Positions 6,653 through 10,018 of a stretch of 10,018 bases of DNA are shown piece after piece; position 1 is the first letter of the stretch, and every line of letters begins with the position of its first letter. The notes beneath the pieces were generated by a model. That model did not search any database. It had not been told where the DNA came from and saw nothing but the letters and a program-made list of their open reading frames with translations. The position numbers were made by a program, and so were the translations under genes. The stretch spans positions 1 to 10,018 of the forward strand of contig NZ_JBHWOO010000218.1 in assembly GCF_043424415.1 (NCBI RefSeq), read 5' to 3'. The stretch is from Luteococcus sp043424415 (GTDB lineage Bacteria > Actinomycetota > Actinomycetes > Propionibacteriales > Propionibacteriaceae).

Positions 6653-8101
6653 ATGGGCGACCTGTTCGTCGGCATTGACCTGGGCAGCACCCGGGTGAAG
6701 GTGGTCGTGGCCACGCCGGACGGGCGGGTCGTCCAGCGCGTCCAGGATGACATCCCCACCGCCACCGGGCCGTCGGGGGAGATGGAGCAGGACCCGAGCG
6801 CCTGGTGGCAGTCGCTGCGCACCTGCCTGGCCCGGCTCGACGATCCACGCCGGGTGGTTGCCCTCGGTCTGACCGGCCAGATGCAGGACCTGGTGCCGGT
6901 GGCCGGTTCTCGCCCGGTGCGCCGCGCCCTGCTCTACAGCGACGTGCGCGCCAGCCATGAGGCTCAGCGACTGCACCAGCTGCTGACGGACTGGGAGTCC
7001 ACCACCGCCAACCAGCAGGACGCCAGCAGCGTGGCCGCCAAGATCGGTTGGCTCGCGCAGCACGAGGCGTCGAGCCTGAAGGCCTCCCGGCAGCTGCTGC
7101 TGGGCGCCCCCGGATACCTGATGATGCGCATGACGGGCCGGGCCGTGTGCGATCCGGTGACGGCATCGACCACGGGTCTGCTCGACGTGGCGGGGCGCTG
7201 CTGGTCCTTCGACGTGCTCGAGGCCTGCGGTGCGAGCCCGGAGCTGTTGCCGGAGCTGGTCGACGGCGATGCGGTGGGTGAACTCTCGGCCGCGGCCGCG
7301 CGCGACCTGGGCCTGTTGTCCGGGATCGCCGTGGTGCATGGGATGGGTGATGCCGGTGCCGCCACCGACGGGCTGGTCGGCACTACGCCCGGCAGCGCAT
7401 ATGTGAACCTCGGCACCACTGGTTGGGTGGCGGGTGTGGTCGACGGTCTGCCAGGTGAGGTCACCTCCACACACCAGCTCGTCATGCCGGGCTGGTCCTC
7501 GACGCTGCGGATCGGCGCGGTGCTCTCGGCCGGCGCGACGGCGGAGTGGGCGCGCCGCCAGTTCTTCGACGGGCTCGACTTCGACGACCTGGACCGTGTG
7601 CTGGCCGAGCGCGTCCTGGAGCTGGACAACCGGCCGCTGTGCCTGCCCGGGCTCGGCGGGGAGCGCACCCCGGTGCGTGACGAGTCCCTGCGCGGCACCT
7701 TCGTCGGCATCACCCGGCGCACCGATCCCGGCGACCTCTACCTGGCGGCCCTGACCGGTGTGGCGATGGGTCTTCGCCATGCCGCCGGCGACATGGGCTG
7801 GCGCCAGGACCGGATCGCGCTGGCCGGCGGGGGAGCCGACAGTGACCTGTGGCGGCAGGTGCTGGCCGATGTCTTCGCAGCGACCGTGGTGACCGGTGAC
7901 CTGACCGAGCCGGGCGCCTGGTCGGCGCTTCGGGCCGCAGCCCGCGCCGTCGGAGCTGAGCCGCCCGCCCCGCTGGTGAAGGACCTCGCCGAGCCCCAGC
8001 TGACCCAGCCGTCGTGGATGGCGCACCGCTATGAGGATCAGATCGAGGCACACCGCGCGCTCTACGACGCGGTGGCCCCGATCTGCCGTGCCCTGGTCTG
8101 A
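6653..8101 (+). CDS. FGGY-family carbohydrate kinase (xylulokinase-like)
   Basis: A 482-residue ATP-dependent sugar kinase of the FGGY family, which has an actin-like two-domain fold and acts in the cytoplasm. The N-terminal phosphate loop is GIDLGSTRVK (7-16, D9). TGQMQD (74-79) matches the xylulokinase GQMHG region but with Gln-Asp in place of His-Gly, and LLYSDVRA (93-100) matches its substrate-contact segment. GMGDAGAATDG (230-240) carries the likely catalytic base D233, LGTTG (253-257) is the second phosphate motif, GERTPVRD (336-343) is conserved in xylulokinases, and AGGGADSDLWRQVLADVF (391-408) is the FGGY signature. D-xylulose is the first guess for the substrate, but the altered GQMHG motif and the absence of xylose isomerase or transporter genes leave it open. 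It follows der by 23 bases and converges on the serine hydrolase with two bases between stop codons. Confidence 0.9.
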   Translation: MGDLFVGIDLGSTRVKVVVATPDGRVVQRVQDDIPTATGPSGEMEQDPSAWWQSLRTCLARLDDPRRVVALGLTGQMQDLVPVAGSRPVRRALLYSDVRASHEAQRLHQLLTDWESTTANQQDASSVAAKIGWLAQHEASSLKASRQLLLGAPGYLMMRMTGRAVCDPVTASTTGLLDVAGRCWSFDVLEACGASPELLPELVDGDAVGELSAAAARDLGLLSGIAVVHGMGDAGAATDGLVGTTPGSAYVNLGTTGWVAGVVDGLPGEVTSTHQLVMPGWSSTLRIGAVLSAGATAEWARRQFFDGLDFDDLDRVLAERVLELDNRPLCLPGLGGERTPVRDESLRGTFVGITRRTDPGDLYLAALTGVAMGLRHAAGDMGWRQDRIALAGGGADSDLWRQVLADVFAATVVTGDLTEPGAWSALRAAARAVGAEPPAPLVKDLAEPQLTQPSWMAHRYEDQIEAHRALYDAVAPICRALV

Positions 8102-8103
8102 GC

Positions 8104-9368
8104 TCAGGACTTCGGGGTGCAGCTGGCCTCGAGCATCGGGACGAGCACCGTGTTGAGGTCCACCCGGCCGGGCAGGGCGGTCAGGTCCCGGCCGGTGGCG
8201 GCGACGGACAGCTGTCGGCGCCCGTCGGGTGAGGTGAAGGCGACGCTGAGCGTGCCCATGGCGGCACCGTCATGCCCGTACAGGTAGGGATCGTCGGCCG
8301 AGGTGGGGCACGGGTCGGGGATGCGGTAGAGCCCCAGTCCGTAGTCGATCGCGCCCATGGTGACCGGCGTCATCATCTGGGCGACGAGTGCCTTGTCCAC
8401 CAGGCGTCCGGTGACCAGCGCGCGGGTGAAGTCGTTGAGGTCCTCGGTGGTGCCCACCACGGCTCCGGCGGCACCGAACAGGTCGGGATCGAAGTCCTCC
8501 AGCTCCAGCCAGCCGTCTGCCTCGCCCATCCAGGCATCCTCGTGCAGCGCGGCTCCCGGCAGGGCAGCGGCGCCTCGGTGGCGTAGCGGGTGTGGTGCAG
8601 CCCGGCGGTCTTGAAGATGCGGGTGCGCAGCAGGTGCGACAGGGGTCGCTGGTTCTGCTCCTCCAGCAGCATCCCGAGTGCCACGTAGCCGGCATTGGAG
8701 TAGAGCATCGTTCCCGGTTCGGTCCAGGCGGCGGTGTTGATGACGTCGATGTGCTGCTGGGGTGTGTAGTCGCGGCTGAGTGCCGCCTGCAGCTGCTCCA
8801 GCGAGGTGGGATCGGTGATCTGGGTGGCCAGCAGCTCCTGGGTGCCATTGGGGGCGCCGGAGGTGTGGCTGAGCAGCTGGCGGAAGGTGACATCGGGATG
8901 GTCCGGGAAGAGGTCGGGCATCACCTCGCTGACGGGCTGGTCGAGCCGCCAGACTCCCTTGTCGACCTCCTGCAGCACCAGTGTGGCGACCATCATCTTG
9001 GTGTTGCTGGCCACGCGGAAACGATCACCCGGCCGGGCCGGGGCCCTGCCCTCCTTGGCGCGAAGGCCGGCCGCATCGCTCCACTGGCCACGTGGCGTCT
9101 CCAGCCGGGCGGTGACGCCGATGGCGCCGGCGGCCACCAGGTCGTCGAGAGCGCGCTCCAGCACCGGATTCAGGGTGCCGCGGTGGTGCTTGCGGTGGCC
9201 CTTGGCCGCCTCCCGGGCGGCGGAGTGCACACGGGCGGACTGGCTGTGCTCGTCGGTGATCCGGTCCGTGGCGGTGGTGGGCGTGGCGTGGGCGGTGGTC
9301 GGGCAGAGCAGGGCCAGGCCGGCGAGCGGTGCGAGCGCGGCAGCGAGGGTCGGGCGTCGGGTTCGCAT
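8104..9368 (-). pseudogene. Secreted serine hydrolase (beta-lactamase/DD-peptidase fold), frameshifted
   Basis: The family is serine beta-lactamase-related hydrolases (PF00144), which includes DD-peptidases and esterases. The gene starts at 9368 with a Sec signal peptide (basic MRTRRP, hydrophobic core, cleavage near AHA at 26-28). Residues 121-124 are the catalytic SxxK as SNTK, LLSHTSG follows at 165-171, and the YxN motif is Y223-S-N225. After EAPLP (near 269) the frame is lost, and this frame stops at 8373. The rest continues in another frame to the stop at 8104: PGAALHEDAW, then DLFGAAGAVVGTTEDLNDF, the third active-site motif HDGAAMG and a normal C-terminus. Removing one copy of a duplicated 5-base unit (GGCAG twice at 8558-8567) restores one clean 419-residue protein. 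Without the HDG motif the truncated product should be inactive. It could be a real recent mutation or a sequencing error. Confidence 0.85.
8558..8567. repeat. Tandem 5-base duplication at the frameshift
   Basis: GGCAG occurs twice in tandem (CTGCC twice on the coding strand). Skipping one copy joins ...EAPLP to GAALHEDAW... in the frame that runs to the C-terminus, so the duplication is the simplest cause of the frameshift. Confidence 0.85.
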
Positions 9369-9374
9369 GGGGTG

Positions 9375-9380
9375 CCTTTC
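9375..9380 (-). promoter_or_regulatory. Ribosome binding site of the serine hydrolase gene
   Basis: The minus strand reads GAAAGG, six bases before the ATG at 9368. Further upstream a TAGCCT hexamer (9409-9404 on the minus strand) could be the -10, but no -35 supports it. Confidence 0.6.
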
Positions 9381-9463
9381 GTGCGTGGGGGTTGACGCTC
9401 GGGAGGCTATCGACGCGCGGGGTCAAGGTGAGGGGTGCCCGCGCGTCCATCGGTCCGCGCCGA

Positions 9464-9493
9464 TTGGCGTACTCGCACGGCTTCCGCTAAAGT
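9464..9493 (+). promoter_or_regulatory. Promoter of the tRNA-Pro gene
   Basis: TTGGCG (9464-9469) and TAAAGT (9488-9493) are separated by 18 bases and match the -35 and -10 of housekeeping-sigma promoters well. Transcription would start near 9500, about 20 bases before the mature tRNA, leaving a short 5' leader for RNase P to remove. Confidence 0.6.
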
Positions 9494-9520
9494 TCTTTCT
9501 CGGGTCGGAAACGACTTGGA

Positions 9521-9594
<74 letters not shown>

Positions 9595-9599
9595 CGTCC

Positions 9600-9643
9600 A
9601 AAGGTCCTTGTCAGAGCAGGAATGTTCTGGCGAGGACCTTTTT
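9600..9643 (+). terminator. Intrinsic terminator of the tRNA-Pro gene
   Basis: The outer stem AAAGGTCCTTG (9600-9610) pairs with CGAGGACCTTT (9631-9641) with one G-U. Inside it, CAGAGCA (9612-9618) pairs with TGTTCTG (9623-9629) around a GGAA tetraloop of the stable GNRA class. A five-T run (9639-9643) ends the structure. It begins six bases after the tRNA and is the strongest terminator in the window. Confidence 0.9.
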
Positions 9644-9886
9644 CGTGCCCTAACGGTACCAAAATGGGGTGAAGCGGCGGCGGTCTTGAGGTGGTGTTCC
9701 CCCGCTTTCCAGCGCTCTTGGGCGAGACTCGTGCCTCCACGGTGGAGATGACGTAGGCAACAGGTTCCCCATGTGGCAGTAGGCGTCGGAGGAGGTCAAG
9801 TCCCGGCAAGTGGTGTAACCGCTGCGGATCCTGCGGGGCGGGGTTAACTGGCGAGTGCGGGCATGGCGTGTGTCTGCGACAGCACA

Positions 9887-9892
9887 TATGAT
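9887..9892 (+). promoter_or_regulatory. -10 element for the leaderless exported-protein gene
   Basis: TATGAT is a five-of-six match to the -10 consensus and ends six bases before the ATG at 9899, so transcription should begin at the start codon. No Shine-Dalgarno precedes this ATG, which supports a leaderless mRNA. No -35 is convincing. Confidence 0.6.
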
Positions 9893-9898
9893 CAATTC

Positions 9899-10018
9899 AT
9901 GACTGCCTTCGCGAAGCACCCCGCCACTCGCTGGCTCGTCCCCGCCGTCGCACTGACCCTGCCGCTGGCCGGCGGCCTGGCGATGACGCGCGCCCAGGCC
10001 AATGACGGGCTGGAGCAC
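9899..10018 (+). CDS. N-terminus of an exported protein (continues past window)
   Basis: Only the first 40 codons are present. The protein begins MTAFAKHPATRWLVP, then a hydrophobic segment at about 13-29 and a possible signal-peptidase site after RAQA (31-34), so it is probably exported or membrane-anchored. The pattern of a short basic start with RW followed by one hydrophobic helix recalls actinobacterial LolA/RseB-like exported proteins (DUF2092-type), but 40 residues are too few to assign a family and that is only a guess. Codon use fits the rest of the window. The start is supported by the TATGAT hexamer at leaderless spacing. Confidence 0.7.
   Translation, partial: MTAFAKHPATRWLVPAVALTLPLAGGLAMTRAQANDGLEH

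Noticed and set aside
5103..7166. Minus-strand open frame of 687 codons
   Set aside because: Antisense to der and the sugar kinase; repetitive composition and no domain. It is a frame shadow of the strong GC bias in der.
6527..8053. Minus-strand open frame of 508 codons
   Set aside because: Antisense to the FGGY kinase, whose motifs are intact throughout; no start signal or family-like segment.
8104..8529. A separate 141-residue gene
   Set aside because: Its sequence is the C-terminal third of the serine hydrolase, including the HDG motif, and joins the upstream part when one GGCAG copy is removed. The internal ATG has no ribosome binding site.

Overview
The window is about 10 kb of chromosome from a high-GC Gram-positive bacterium (Actinobacteria; my estimate is about 70% G+C, with coding codons strongly biased to G/C in third position). 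The adjacent cmk-der pair, leaderless starts preceded by TANNNT hexamers, a tRNA-Pro without an encoded CCA end and a NAD(P)-binding/TspO fusion all fit Actinobacteria. Propionibacteriaceae is my best guess at family level, but it is an inference and no single marker proves it. I see no insertion sequence, CRISPR array or intact prophage.

Layout. (1) 1-2111: two divergent glycosyltransferase genes, one GT4-like (minus strand, running off the left edge) and one MurG/GT28-like (plus strand), separated by about 100 bases. (2) 2133-4408: a CPBP-family membrane protein (minus strand) divergent from a two-domain protein that joins an atypical short-chain dehydrogenase/NmrA-like Rossmann domain to a complete TspO/MBR membrane domain. 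(3) 4465-8101: a rightward block of cmk (CMP kinase, leaderless start), der (double-GTPase ribosome assembly factor, behind a leader with two tandem stem-loops) and an FGGY-family sugar kinase related to xylulokinase, 23 bases after der. (4) 8104-9368: a convergent secreted serine hydrolase of the beta-lactamase/DD-peptidase fold, split by a frameshift that coincides exactly with a duplicated 5-base unit. (5) 9464-9643: a tRNA-Pro(GGG) gene with its own promoter and a strong intrinsic terminator. (6) 9899-10018: the first 40 codons of an exported protein with a leaderless start, running off the right edge.

Functionally the core is housekeeping: nucleotide supply (cmk), ribosome assembly (der) and translation (tRNA-Pro). 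The flanking genes concern the cell envelope or sugars. Nothing here looks like a wholly new multi-gene system. The observations most worth a second look are the Rossmann-TspO fusion, the structured cmk-der leader with its possible coupled small ORF, and the 5-base duplication that breaks the serine hydrolase.
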